28,051 nucleotides of DNA from CAYWVR01 sp964461715 (GTDB lineage: Bacteria > Planctomycetota > Phycisphaerae > FEN-1346). Made by a program: the position numbers and the translations under genes. The notes under the pieces are model-generated. The model saw only the letters and a list, made by a program, of their open reading frames with translations, was not told where the DNA came from and ran no database searches. The stretch is from positions 1-28,051 of the forward strand of contig CAYWVR010000040.1 of the NCBI GenBank assembly GCA_964461715.1, read 5' to 3'. This document shows positions 1-6,819 of the stretch, piece by piece (positions within the stretch are counted from its first letter, which is position 1; every line of letters begins with the position of its first letter).

Positions 1-54
1 ACCCCCGCCGTCGCCCGCCTCCTCCACGCGCGCTGCGAACCGCGGGACACCTGA
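1..54 (+). CDS. 3' end of an upstream gene (partial)
   Basis: Frame 1 is open from the first base and ends at TGA 52-54, giving a 17-residue tail that ends ARCEPRDT. A terminator-like stem-loop follows 43 bases later, which fits the end of a plus-strand gene. The tail is too short to assign a family, and an open frame of this length can occur by chance in GC-rich DNA. Confidence 0.35.
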   Translation, partial: TPAVARLLHARCEPRDT

Positions 55-96
55 CCCCCGCCCCCCCATGACGCAAATCCTAACCACGTTTTAGCG

Positions 97-121
97 AAAA
101 CGGCTCCCGGAGCGGTTTTTT
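97..121 (+). terminator. Rho-independent terminator
   Basis: The arms AAAACGGCTC and GAGCGGTTTT pair around a CCG loop with one G-G mismatch, and a run of six T (116-121) follows directly. It would end transcription of the gene whose tail lies at 1-54. Confidence 0.5.
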
Positions 122-140
122 GCTCGGTTCGGGCCCAAAA

Positions 141-195
141 GACGCAGAAGGTGTGTCGTGGAGAGATAAACCGTTTCACGAATCCCGACAAATCG
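141..195. repeat. Dispersed non-coding repeat, copy 1
   Basis: This 55-base block matches 13842-13896 at 47 of 55 positions, including an unbroken 20-base-plus core with AACCGTTTCACGAATCCCG. Weaker similarity continues to about base 240. It lies just downstream of a stem-loop, as copy 2 does. Neither strand keeps a shared reading frame: the minus frame is open here but stops in copy 2, so the repeat is probably non-coding. From base 196 to 358 I see nothing else except a possible -10 box. Confidence 0.6.
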
Positions 196-312
196 GGGGA
201 GAAGCCAGCCCGGGTTGCCTAGATGAACAAGGCGACCGATGCGCGCAAAGTGTTGGAATGCGTGCTCCGGGATGGCCCCGGGGAAAGGGTGGACGAGGGT
301 GGCGGCGGGGGC

Positions 313-318
313 TAGGAT
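313..318 (+). promoter_or_regulatory. Possible -10 box of the GH130 gene
   Basis: TAGGAT stands 41 bases upstream of the GTG start at 359. Several plus-strand genes in the window carry a TANNAT-type or TATAGT hexamer 30-60 bases upstream of their start, which is the main support. I see no convincing -35 box. Confidence 0.3.
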
Positions 319-358
319 GGGCCCCGCGCCGAGGCCGGCGCGACCGAAAGGAGAGGCC

Positions 359-1387
359 GTGAGACTCGACAAGCATCCCGAGAACCCGATCCTTTCGCCC
401 GACCCCTCGGTCCCCTGGATGAGCCGCACGGCCACGAATCCGGGGGCCTGGTACGACGAGGAGGCCGGGCGGGTCATCCTCATGTACCGATGCGCGGACT
501 GGGACATCGCCCACGTCAGGCACCTGGCGGTGGCGACGAGCCGCGACGGCGTCCATTTCGAGCGTCTAAGCGACACTCCGGCCCTCTCCCCCGCCCCGGA
601 CGGGTGGGACGCGGGGGCCCTGGAGGACGCCCGGATCGTCAAGTTCGGCCCGTGGTACGTCATCACCTATGCCGCCTTCCCACAATATCAGGGGGAGTAC
701 TGGGATTGGCCGCACAAAATGCGGTACCACGCCCCCGACCGGCCCGACTTCTTTCCGGCGGCCCTGAGGAAGAACCTGACGGGGACGGGCCTGGCGCTGA
801 CGCGGGATTTTCGGACATTCACCCGGGCCGGCCGCATCACCGACCCCACCGACGACGACCGCGACGTCATCCTCTTTCCGGAGCGAATCGGGGGGCGGTT
901 CTGGCGGCTGAGCCGCCCGGCCTTCCGGGTGGGCCCGGAGTACGGCTGCGAGGCCCCGTCGATCTGGATCGCGTCGAGCGACGACCTTCTTTGGTGGCCG
1001 AACGCGTCGCTAAGTCTTTTGTCCAAAAGGAGATACGATTGGGAGGGGAACAAGATCGGGGCCAACACGCCGCCCCTTCGGACCGACCGAGGCTGGCTCC
1101 TCCTCTACCACGGCGTCAGCGACGAGGACAAGCAGTACCGCATCGGGGCCATGCTGCTGGACCTGGAGGATCCGACCGTGGTGCGGCACCGGACGCCGGA
1201 CTGGCTGATGGAGCCGACCGAGGAATGGGAGAAGAAGGGATACTATAACGGCGTCGTGTTCCCGTGCGGGGCGGTGGTGATCGACGGGCGGCTGCACGTC
1301 TACTACGGCGGCGGGGACATCCACTGCGGCCTCGCGACGTGCGACTTCGCGGCCCTGGTGGAGCACGTGGCCGGATGCCCGGCGTAG
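359..1387 (+). CDS. Glycoside hydrolase family 130 protein (beta-mannoside phosphorylase type)
   Basis: This 342-residue protein belongs to the GH130 (old DUF377) five-bladed beta-propeller family, whose characterised members phosphorolyse beta-1,4- or 1,2-mannosides to mannose-1-phosphate or hydrolyse them. Family landmarks visible are the N-terminal HPENPILSP, TATNPGAWYD, the general-acid region LEDARIVKFG (Asp90), DVILFPERIGG, CEAPSIW and a C-terminal YYGGGD. The usual EDPR motif reads EDAR here. The GTG at 359 was chosen because AAAGGAGAGG precedes it and homology begins at once; a longer in-frame ORF reaches back to 239 but has no family-like residues. No signal peptide is seen, so it is probably cytoplasmic. 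Substrate cannot be fixed from sequence. manA lies 4 kb away and could take up the mannose phosphate after isomerisation. Confidence 0.85.
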   Translation: MRLDKHPENPILSPDPSVPWMSRTATNPGAWYDEEAGRVILMYRCADWDIAHVRHLAVATSRDGVHFERLSDTPALSPAPDGWDAGALEDARIVKFGPWYVITYAAFPQYQGEYWDWPHKMRYHAPDRPDFFPAALRKNLTGTGLALTRDFRTFTRAGRITDPTDDDRDVILFPERIGGRFWRLSRPAFRVGPEYGCEAPSIWIASSDDLLWWPNASLSLLSKRRYDWEGNKIGANTPPLRTDRGWLLLYHGVSDEDKQYRIGAMLLDLEDPTVVRHRTPDWLMEPTEEWEKKGYYNGVVFPCGAVVIDGRLHVYYGGGDIHCGLATCDFAALVEHVAGCPA

Positions 1388-1461
1388 ACCTCCCCCCCAT
1401 CCGTTGTGGGTCGGCGCACGCGGGGCACCCCCTGCAGGGCAGCTTCGGGCCCGCCGCCGGA

Positions 1462-2010
1462 TCATTTGCCGGGCTGCTTGGCGTGCTCCTCGATGAGCTT
1501 CTTGACGGCCTTGGCGACGCCGTCGGCCAGCTCTCCCTCGCCCATCCGGATGGCGCTCTTGACGGTGCCCGTGACCATGGCAACGCCCTTGACCTGTCCG
1601 CCGGCGGCATCGACGAGCTCGATCTGGGCCGTCAGGAAGGGGTTGACGCCGAATCCGACCGCCCGCAGGGCCGATCCGCCGGGGTCATAGTCCATGAACT
1701 TGCCACGCACCACCAGGGCCGGGTCGCCGCCCGTCATATGCTTCATCTCGGCGACCTTGCCCTCGATGGCGGACTTGACCATGGCGGGCAGCGCGGCGGG
1801 GATGGCCCCGCGCATGGGCGAGGTATCGAAGGTCTCGACGCGGACGCTCCGATAGCCGTTCAGAGCCGTTTCCGGACCGACCTTCTTGATCTCATAGTAT
1901 CGGGCGCTGGCACCCGTGACGGTGGCGAAGCCCTGCTTGACGGCGGTGCCGCACCCGATGGTGCTCAAGGCGAGGGCGACAAGGACGGCGACGGCGAGCG
2001 TCTTACGCAT
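1462..2010 (-). CDS. Small secreted lipoprotein, DUF4410-like
   Basis: The 182-residue product begins MRKTLAVAVLVALALSTIGC, a signal peptide with lipobox ending at Cys20, so it should be lipidated and membrane-anchored. The mature part is a single domain with a region on dependence of a modified quantity (VRVETFDTSP, then LVVRGKFMDYDPGG, QIELVDAAGGQVKG). This layout resembles DUF4410 proteins of unknown function; the match is by eye. The ATG at 2010 was preferred to the longer ORF start at 2268 because GAAAGGA stands just upstream and the signal peptide starts there. It is divergent from the methyltransferase at 2198 and lies tail to tail with the GH130 gene. Molecular function is unknown. 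Confidence 0.7.
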   Translation of the reverse strand: MRKTLAVAVLVALALSTIGCGTAVKQGFATVTGASARYYEIKKVGPETALNGYRSVRVETFDTSPMRGAIPAALPAMVKSAIEGKVAEMKHMTGGDPALVVRGKFMDYDPGGSALRAVGFGVNPFLTAQIELVDAAGGQVKGVAMVTGTVKSAIRMGEGELADGVAKAVKKLIEEHAKQPGK

Positions 2011-2130
2011 GGCGAATCCTTTCAATCGCTGGAGCTCGGAATGGTGGCCGCGCGGCCACGGATCATCATAACGCTCCGCGAGCCCCCGATGCAAGCGCCG
2101 GAACCGGGTTTCGCGCGGGCGAAACGTGCG

Positions 2131-2136
2131 TATAAT
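2131..2136 (+). promoter_or_regulatory. -10 box (TATAAT) of the TlyA-like gene
   Basis: A perfect TATAAT in very GC-rich DNA, 62 bases upstream of the GTG start at 2198. The -35 region (GTTTCG around 2108) is poor, so strength is uncertain. Confidence 0.45.
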
Positions 2137-2197
2137 AGCATTGAGAATCGCACCCCCCAGGGCCGGGAGGGGCGGTCGTCCCGGAAAAGGAGATGCG

Positions 2198-2767
2198 GTG
2201 AGTCCGGATGAATCGCGGTACGTGACCCGCTCGGGCGTCAAGCTCGAGCAAGCCCTCGCCACCTTCAACGTCGAGGTGGAGGGGATCGTCTGTGCCGACC
2301 TCGGCAGCCACCAGGGTGGGTTCGTGGATTGCCTCCTCCAGCACGGGGCCGCCCGCGTCTACTCGGTCGACACGAGCTACGGGACGCTGGCCTGGACGCT
2401 CCGCAAGGACGACCGCGTGGTCGTCATGGAGCGGACCAACGCCATGCACGTCGAGCTTCCCGAGCCGGTCGACTTGGTGACGATTGACGTAGGCTGGACG
2501 ACGCAGAAGCGGATTCTGCCTTCGGCCCGGGCCCTCGTCCAACCCGCCGGCCGCATCCTTTCACTCATCAAGCCCCAGTACGAAGCCACCGAGACGGAGC
2601 GCGAGGGCGGCGTCGTGCCGGAGGTGAACCTGGAGCCGGTACTGGCCCGGGTGCGGCTGGACGTGGCGGGGGCGGGCCTGGCGATCCTCGGGGAGGTGGC
2701 GTCGCCGATCCGGGGCGGCGGCGGCAACGCGGAGTTCGTGTGGATTCTGGCCCCGGCGGGGGTCTGA
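2198..2767 (+). CDS. TlyA/FtsJ-like SAM-dependent methyltransferase lacking the S4 domain
   Basis: This 189-residue protein matches the catalytic half of TlyA, the 2'-O-methyltransferase for 16S/23S rRNA cytidines. Visible motifs are YVTRSGVKLEQAL (TlyA has SRGGLKLE), the SAM motif I DLGSHQGGFVDCLLQ at about 34-48, SVDTSYGTLAWTLR, VVMERTNA, and LSLIKPQYEA at about 121-130. The position usually reading DVSFISL is DVGWTTQ. The N-terminal S4 RNA-binding domain of classical TlyA is absent: homology begins within 12 residues of the GTG start, and AAAAGGAG stands five bases before it. It probably methylates RNA, but loss of S4 leaves the substrate open. Confidence 0.75.
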   Translation: MSPDESRYVTRSGVKLEQALATFNVEVEGIVCADLGSHQGGFVDCLLQHGAARVYSVDTSYGTLAWTLRKDDRVVVMERTNAMHVELPEPVDLVTIDVGWTTQKRILPSARALVQPAGRILSLIKPQYEATETEREGGVVPEVNLEPVLARVRLDVAGAGLAILGEVASPIRGGGGNAEFVWILAPAGV

Positions 2768-2808
2768 GCCGCGTTTTCAGATCGCCCGAGCGGCCCGGCG
2801 AAACGGAA

Positions 2809-3408
2809 CTACTTGCCATCGAGCCGGGTTTCGATCGCATCCGTCAGCAGCGCCCCGTGGCCCTCATCATAGCCGATCCAGAGGTCGCGGATGAGGCCCT
2901 CGCGGTCGACGAGGACCATCGTGGGGAACGCCCGCAGGCCGCCGGGGAGCTGGTCGTCGATATCTCGTGGCCCCAGGGCCAGCGTGTACGGAATGTGGTA
3001 TTGCTCGGCGAACCGCTGGACGGCGGCCTTGGCGTCTTCGGTGTGCTGGGTCCGCTCGTAGGCCAGACCCACCACCTCGAACCCCTGGTCGTGGTACCGC
3101 TCGTAGAGGCTCACGAGGACGGGGGTCGACGCGCGGCAGGGTGGACACCAGGTGCCGAAGAAGTCCACCAGGACCACCTTCCCGCGGAACTCCTCGAAAT
3201 CGACGGTCCCGTCGGCCACACCGTCGGCCGTGAAGGTCAGCGGGTCCGGCGAGAGCGGCTCAGAGACCTCCGACGCCGCCTCCGGGTTCTCCGGGGCCGA
3301 TTCGGGCAGCGGGGGAGGCGGCGCGGGCTCCTCTCCGCCGCATCCGGCCACCAGGAGCGTCCCTGCGGCCACGAGGGCCGGGAGCATCGTCGTCAAACGT
3401 CGCGTCAT
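2809..3408 (-). CDS. TlpA/ResA-like thioredoxin-fold lipoprotein
   Basis: The 199-residue product starts with a lipoprotein signal (LLVAGC, Cys23), then a proline/glutamate-rich linker at about 26-57, then a thioredoxin-like domain. FRGKVVLVDFFGTWCPPC carries the redox pair Cys88-Cys91, and GLRAFPTMVLVDREG supplies the cis-proline loop. This is the architecture of membrane-anchored periplasmic or exported thiol-disulfide reductases of the TlpA/ResA group. The ATG at 3408 overlaps the thiC stop (ATGA), with GGAGGT nine bases upstream inside thiC. It is the last gene of rluB-thiC-tlpA and is probably translationally coupled. The link to thiamin synthesis is positional only. Confidence 0.85.
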   Translation of the reverse strand: MTRRLTTMLPALVAAGTLLVAGCGGEEPAPPPPLPESAPENPEAASEVSEPLSPDPLTFTADGVADGTVDFEEFRGKVVLVDFFGTWCPPCRASTPVLVSLYERYHDQGFEVVGLAYERTQHTEDAKAAVQRFAEQYHIPYTLALGPRDIDDQLPGGLRAFPTMVLVDREGLIRDLWIGYDEGHGALLTDAIETRLDGK

Positions 3409-4706
3409 CGGTGGACCTCCTTGGTCGGCCGGGCAACGTCCGCTCCGACCTTGAACACGCAATAATCGCCGCACATCGAGCACACGTCGCCGTTCTCGGG
3501 CCGCCGGGCCTCCCGCAGCTCGCGGGCCCGGGCGGGATCGAGACAATCGGCCAGTTGGCGGTCCCAGTCTTGCGCTCGTCGGGCCTCGCTGACGCGCCGG
3601 TCCCAGGCCACCGCCTCGGGCCGTTTCCGGGCCACGTCCGCCGCGTGGGCGGCAATCCGGGCCGCGATGACGCCCTCGCGGACGTCCCGAGGCCGCGGCA
3701 GGCCGAGGTGCTCGGTGGGGGTGACGTAGCAGAGGAAATCCGCCCCGGCCATCGCCGCCACCGCCCCGCCGATGGCGCTGGTGATGTGGTCGTAGCCGGG
3801 GGCCACGTCCGTAACGATCGGCCCGAGGACATAGAAGGGCAACCCGCCCGTAACCTCTTTCTGGAGTCGGATTTGCGTCTCGACTTGGTCGAGCGGCACG
3901 TGGCCGGGCCCCTCCAGGATCACCTGCACCCCCGCGTCCACCGCCCGTCGTGCCAGCTCCGCCAGCACCAACAATTCCTCGACCTGCGGCCCGTCGAGGG
4001 CATCGGCGATGGCTCCCGGCCGCAGCCCGTCGCCGAGGCTGAGGGTCACGTCGTACTCGCGGGCGATGTCCAGCAGCTCGTCGTACCGCGTGAGGAGCGG
4101 GTTCTCCTGGTCGTGGCGGCGGATCCAGTGGGCCAGGAACGTGCCCCCGCGGCTCACGATGCCGCACACCCGCCGCCCCAGCGCCTCGCTCTCCACGATG
4201 CTCCGCGTCACGCCGCAATGGACCGTCACGAAATCGACGCCGTCCTCCGCGTGGTGCCGCACGGCCGCAAGCATGTCGTCGGCGGTCATACGAGAGACGT
4301 CGCCGTGGGCCCGTGCGGCCCCGGAGGCGGCCTCGTAGACGGGCACGGTGCCAACCGCCACGTCCGAGCGGTCCATGAGGCGGGCCCGGATGGCGGAGAT
4401 GTCGCCGCCCGTGGAGAGGTCCATGACGGCGTCGGCCCCGGCCTCCAGGGCCGCATCGAGCTTCGCAAGCTCGGTGTCGAGGTCGGCGTAATCAGGGCTC
4501 GTGCCCAGGTTGGCGTTGACCTTGACCCGCAGGCCCCGGCCGACGGCGAGGATCTTGGCGGCCTTGCGGCGGGTGTTGTGGGGGATGGCGATGTGCCCCT
4601 CGGCGACGCGGCGGCGGACGGTCTCGGGCGCGAGGCCCTCCGTCTCGGCAACCGCGCGCATGGCCTCGGTCACCGTGCCGCGCCGGGCTGATTCGATCTG
4701 CGTCAT
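3405..4706 (-). CDS. thiC: Phosphomethylpyrimidine synthase ThiC (short form)
   Basis: ThiC is a radical-SAM enzyme that rearranges aminoimidazole ribotide to hydroxymethylpyrimidine phosphate, the pyrimidine half of thiamin. Seen here: KVNANLGTS, MDLSTGGDI, VTVHCGVTR, SLGDGLRPG, EGPGHVPLD, TDVAPGYDHIT and the C-terminal cluster motif CSMCGDYC (Cys409, 412, 416). At 433 residues it is the short form without the N-terminal extension of the roughly 630-residue enterobacterial enzyme. The cluster spacing is C-x2-C-x3-C, one residue shorter than in E. coli. The start overlaps the rluB stop by four bases, so there is no leader for a TPP riboswitch directly upstream. A related hydroxybenzimidazole synthase (BzaF type) is the main alternative. 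Confidence 0.92.
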   Translation of the reverse strand: MTQIESARRGTVTEAMRAVAETEGLAPETVRRRVAEGHIAIPHNTRRKAAKILAVGRGLRVKVNANLGTSPDYADLDTELAKLDAALEAGADAVMDLSTGGDISAIRARLMDRSDVAVGTVPVYEAASGAARAHGDVSRMTADDMLAAVRHHAEDGVDFVTVHCGVTRSIVESEALGRRVCGIVSRGGTFLAHWIRRHDQENPLLTRYDELLDIAREYDVTLSLGDGLRPGAIADALDGPQVEELLVLAELARRAVDAGVQVILEGPGHVPLDQVETQIRLQKEVTGGLPFYVLGPIVTDVAPGYDHITSAIGGAVAAMAGADFLCYVTPTEHLGLPRPRDVREGVIAARIAAHAADVARKRPEAVAWDRRVSEARRAQDWDRQLADCLDPARARELREARRPENGDVCSMCGDYCVFKVGADVARPTKEVHR

Positions 4707-5551
4707 GACGGGCGTGAACTCCGTTTCTTCGGGCCGGTGCGTTTCGCTCGCGGTCCGTTTCCGCGCGGCGGGCGCTTTCTATTCGGGCCGCCACGGCCGC
4801 GCTTCGCGTGCGGGGCCGCCTCCTCGGCGTCTCCGGCGGCGAGCGCTTTCAGGTATTGTACCTCCCGCGGCTCCAGAGGTCGAGCCTTGCCCGGCCCGAG
4901 GCCGCGCAGCGAGATCTTGCCGATCCGCGTCCTCACCAAGTCGCGGACGGGGTGGCGGAGGCGGGCGAGCATGCGGCGAATCTGGCGATTCTTTCCCTCG
5001 CGGAGGGTGATTTCGAGAATCGAGCGGCGAACCCCCTTCTTCAGGACCCGAAACCGGGCCGCCCGGGCCTTGCCCTCGGCCAGGTGAATGCCACGCGTCA
5101 GCTTCCCGAGGTCGGCCTCCGTGACGCGGCCGGAGACGGTCGCCCGGTAGGTCTTCGGGACCTCGTAGCGGGGGTGCGTCAGGTGGTTGGCAAAGTCGCC
5201 GTCGTTCGTCAGGATCAGCAGCCCCTTCGAGTCGGCGTCCAGACGCCCCACGGGAAAGAGGCGGCCCCTGGCCTTCGGGACGAGGTCGATGGGGCGGCGG
5301 CGGCCGGCGGGGTCGTAGTTCGTGCACACGACGCCCTTGGGCTTGTTCAGCAGCCAGTACTCCCGCGCCTCCGGCCGCACCCGCGACCCGTCCACGCGAA
5401 TGTCCTGGACCGCCGCATCGGCCTTCGAGCCCAGCTCCGTGACGGTCTCGCCGTCGACGGTGACGCGGCCGTCGGTGATGAGGTCCTCGCAGGCGCGACG
5501 GGAGCCGAGGCCGGCGCGGGCGAGAACCTTTTGGAGGCGCTCCAGCGACAT
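4703..5551 (-). CDS. rluB: RluB/RsuA-family rRNA pseudouridine synthase
   Basis: The product is 282 residues. Residues 3-50 form an S4 RNA-binding domain (LQKVLARAGLGSRRACEDLI). The RsuA-type catalytic domain follows, with LLNKPKGVVCTNYDP and the active-site motif GRLDADSKGLL (Asp105), then LREGKNRQIRRML. The family isomerises a uridine in 16S or 23S rRNA; the length and motifs favour the RluB/E/F side over RsuA. The last 45 or so residues are a very basic Lys/Arg/Pro/Gly tail that could bind RNA. The gene lies 39 bases downstream of manA and its stop overlaps thiC. The exact target uridine is not decidable here. Confidence 0.88.
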   Translation of the reverse strand: MSLERLQKVLARAGLGSRRACEDLITDGRVTVDGETVTELGSKADAAVQDIRVDGSRVRPEAREYWLLNKPKGVVCTNYDPAGRRRPIDLVPKARGRLFPVGRLDADSKGLLILTNDGDFANHLTHPRYEVPKTYRATVSGRVTEADLGKLTRGIHLAEGKARAARFRVLKKGVRRSILEITLREGKNRQIRRMLARLRHPVRDLVRTRIGKISLRGLGPGKARPLEPREVQYLKALAAGDAEEAAPHAKRGRGGPNRKRPPRGNGPRAKRTGPKKRSSRPS

Positions 5552-5590
5552 GAGACACCTTAAGGGCTGTCCGGACAGGCACGTACGCCT

Positions 5591-6586
5591 TCAGCGGGCG
5601 GGTGCCGCCCCGGGGGGCGCGGCCAAGAGGACGTCCAGCGCCCGGGGCGAATCGAAGGCGTACTCTCCCGCGTCCGCCGGCACCAGCACCGTGTCGCCCT
5701 TCGCAAGCAACACGTCGCCGCCGGGCGTCGCCAACCGGGCCTCGCCCCCCACCACCACCAGGGCCGCGCACTGCCCCTTCGTCTCGGCCGCCCACGGGCG
5801 GCGGTCCAGTCGGACGCGGCTGGCGCTGAAGACGGGACAGTCGACGAGGTGCTCGATCACGAGGCCTGTCTCGTCGGCCGTGCGGCCCTTGCCGCCCGAG
5901 GGGGGCACGTCGCCCGAGAAGTTCGTCGCCTCCAGGGCCTCCTCGACATGCAACTCGCGGGGCTTGCCGTCGAGTCCCGTGCGGCCCCAGTCGTACACGC
6001 GGTACGTGACGTCGGAGTTCTGCTGGATTTCGGCCAGGACGATGCCGGGCCCGATGGCGTGGAGCGTGCCGGCGGGGACCCAGATGAAATCGCCCGCCTT
6101 GACCTCGCGCCGGGCGAGACAGTCCTCGACGGCGTCCTCCTCGACGGCCGCCGCGAACGATTCGCGGGTGGTGCCAGGCGTCGTGCCGTAGACGATCCAG
6201 GCCCCCGGCTCGGCGTGCAGGATGGTCCAGCACTCCGTCTTGCCGCGCTCGCCCTCGGGGGCGGCGGCATCGTCAGGATGGACCTGGACGGAGAGCTTCT
6301 CGGTGGCGTCAATGAACTTGATCAGGAGGCCGAAGCGGCGTCCCCAGCCCATCCCGACGCCGCGCGGGCCCAGGATGGCGTCGGCGTTTCGCTGGAGGAC
6401 CTCGCGGAGGGGGCGGCCGGCGAATCGCCCCCCGGCGATGGTGCTCGTGCCGTGGGGATGGTCGGCCAGCTCCCAGGACTCGCCGATGGGGGTATCGGGC
6501 CGGGCGTTCTTGCCGAGAAGCGTGGCCAGACGGTCCCCTCCCCAGACCTTCTCCTTCAGGACGGGCTTCATCTTGAGCGGCTGCAC
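5591..6586 (-). CDS. manA: Mannose-6-phosphate isomerase, type I
   Basis: The zinc enzyme interconverts mannose-6-phosphate and fructose-6-phosphate. Zinc-site and family motifs are KEKVWGG at the N-terminus, LSVQVHPDD (Gln101, His103), GKTECWTIL (Glu118), GTLHAIGPG and QQNSDVTYRVYDWGR. The length, about 331 residues, is that of the short Bacillus-like ManA. I chose GTG 6586 (QPLKMKPVLKEKVWGG is where family homology begins) over ATG 6643, which would add 19 unmatched residues and lies upstream of a TAAGAT hexamer that could be the -10 box. It is the first gene of a minus-strand run with rluB, thiC and tlpA. It could channel mannose units released by the GH130 protein. Confidence 0.9.
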   Translation of the reverse strand: MQPLKMKPVLKEKVWGGDRLATLLGKNARPDTPIGESWELADHPHGTSTIAGGRFAGRPLREVLQRNADAILGPRGVGMGWGRRFGLLIKFIDATEKLSVQVHPDDAAAPEGERGKTECWTILHAEPGAWIVYGTTPGTTRESFAAAVEEDAVEDCLARREVKAGDFIWVPAGTLHAIGPGIVLAEIQQNSDVTYRVYDWGRTGLDGKPRELHVEEALEATNFSGDVPPSGGKGRTADETGLVIEHLVDCPVFSASRVRLDRRPWAAETKGQCAALVVVGGEARLATPGGDVLLAKGDTVLVPADAGEYAFDSPRALDVLLAAPPGAAPAR

Positions 6587-6633
6587 GGGAGCGGTCCCTT
6601 TCGCTGGCGCCCTCGATTCGGGGAAACTCGCAA

Positions 6634-6639
6634 ATCTTA
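6634..6639 (-). promoter_or_regulatory. Possible -10 box for the manA run
   Basis: TAAGAT on the minus strand lies 48 bases upstream of the preferred GTG start. No clear -35 is visible. If real, it rules out the longer manA start at 6643. Confidence 0.25.
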
Positions 6640-6776
6640 CCATATCCCGTCCCCGGCCGGTAGCATTTTCGGGGAAGCGCGGCCGCGGACGGACCTCGGC
6701 GGCTCTTGGGCCCGTTCCGCCGGGTCCGGGAATGAGCTTGCGGCGCTTTTCGGTGCCCCGACCCCGCGCCCGGCCG

Positions 6777-6782
6777 TATAGT
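6777..6782 (+). promoter_or_regulatory. Possible -10 box of the first HEAT-like gene
   Basis: TATAGT preceded by GCCG, 38 bases upstream of the ATG at 6820. The sister gene has a similar GCCG-TATCAT block at 7961. No strong -35 is seen. Confidence 0.3.
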
Positions 6783-6819
6783 AAGGGAGACGGGGACTTC
6801 CGCGACGAAAGGGCATGCC

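Noticed and set aside
141..195. tRNA T-arm in the repeat (TTCACGAATCCC resembles GTTCGAATCC)
   Set aside because: The loop is interrupted and no acceptor, D or anticodon arms can be drawn around either copy.
2740..3465. 241-codon plus-strand frame opposite the thioredoxin gene
   Set aside because: Shadow of the TlpA-like gene, which has signal peptide and CPPC motif.
3411..4691. 426-codon plus-strand open frame opposite thiC
   Set aside because: thiC is unmistakable on the minus strand; the antisense translation has no motifs.
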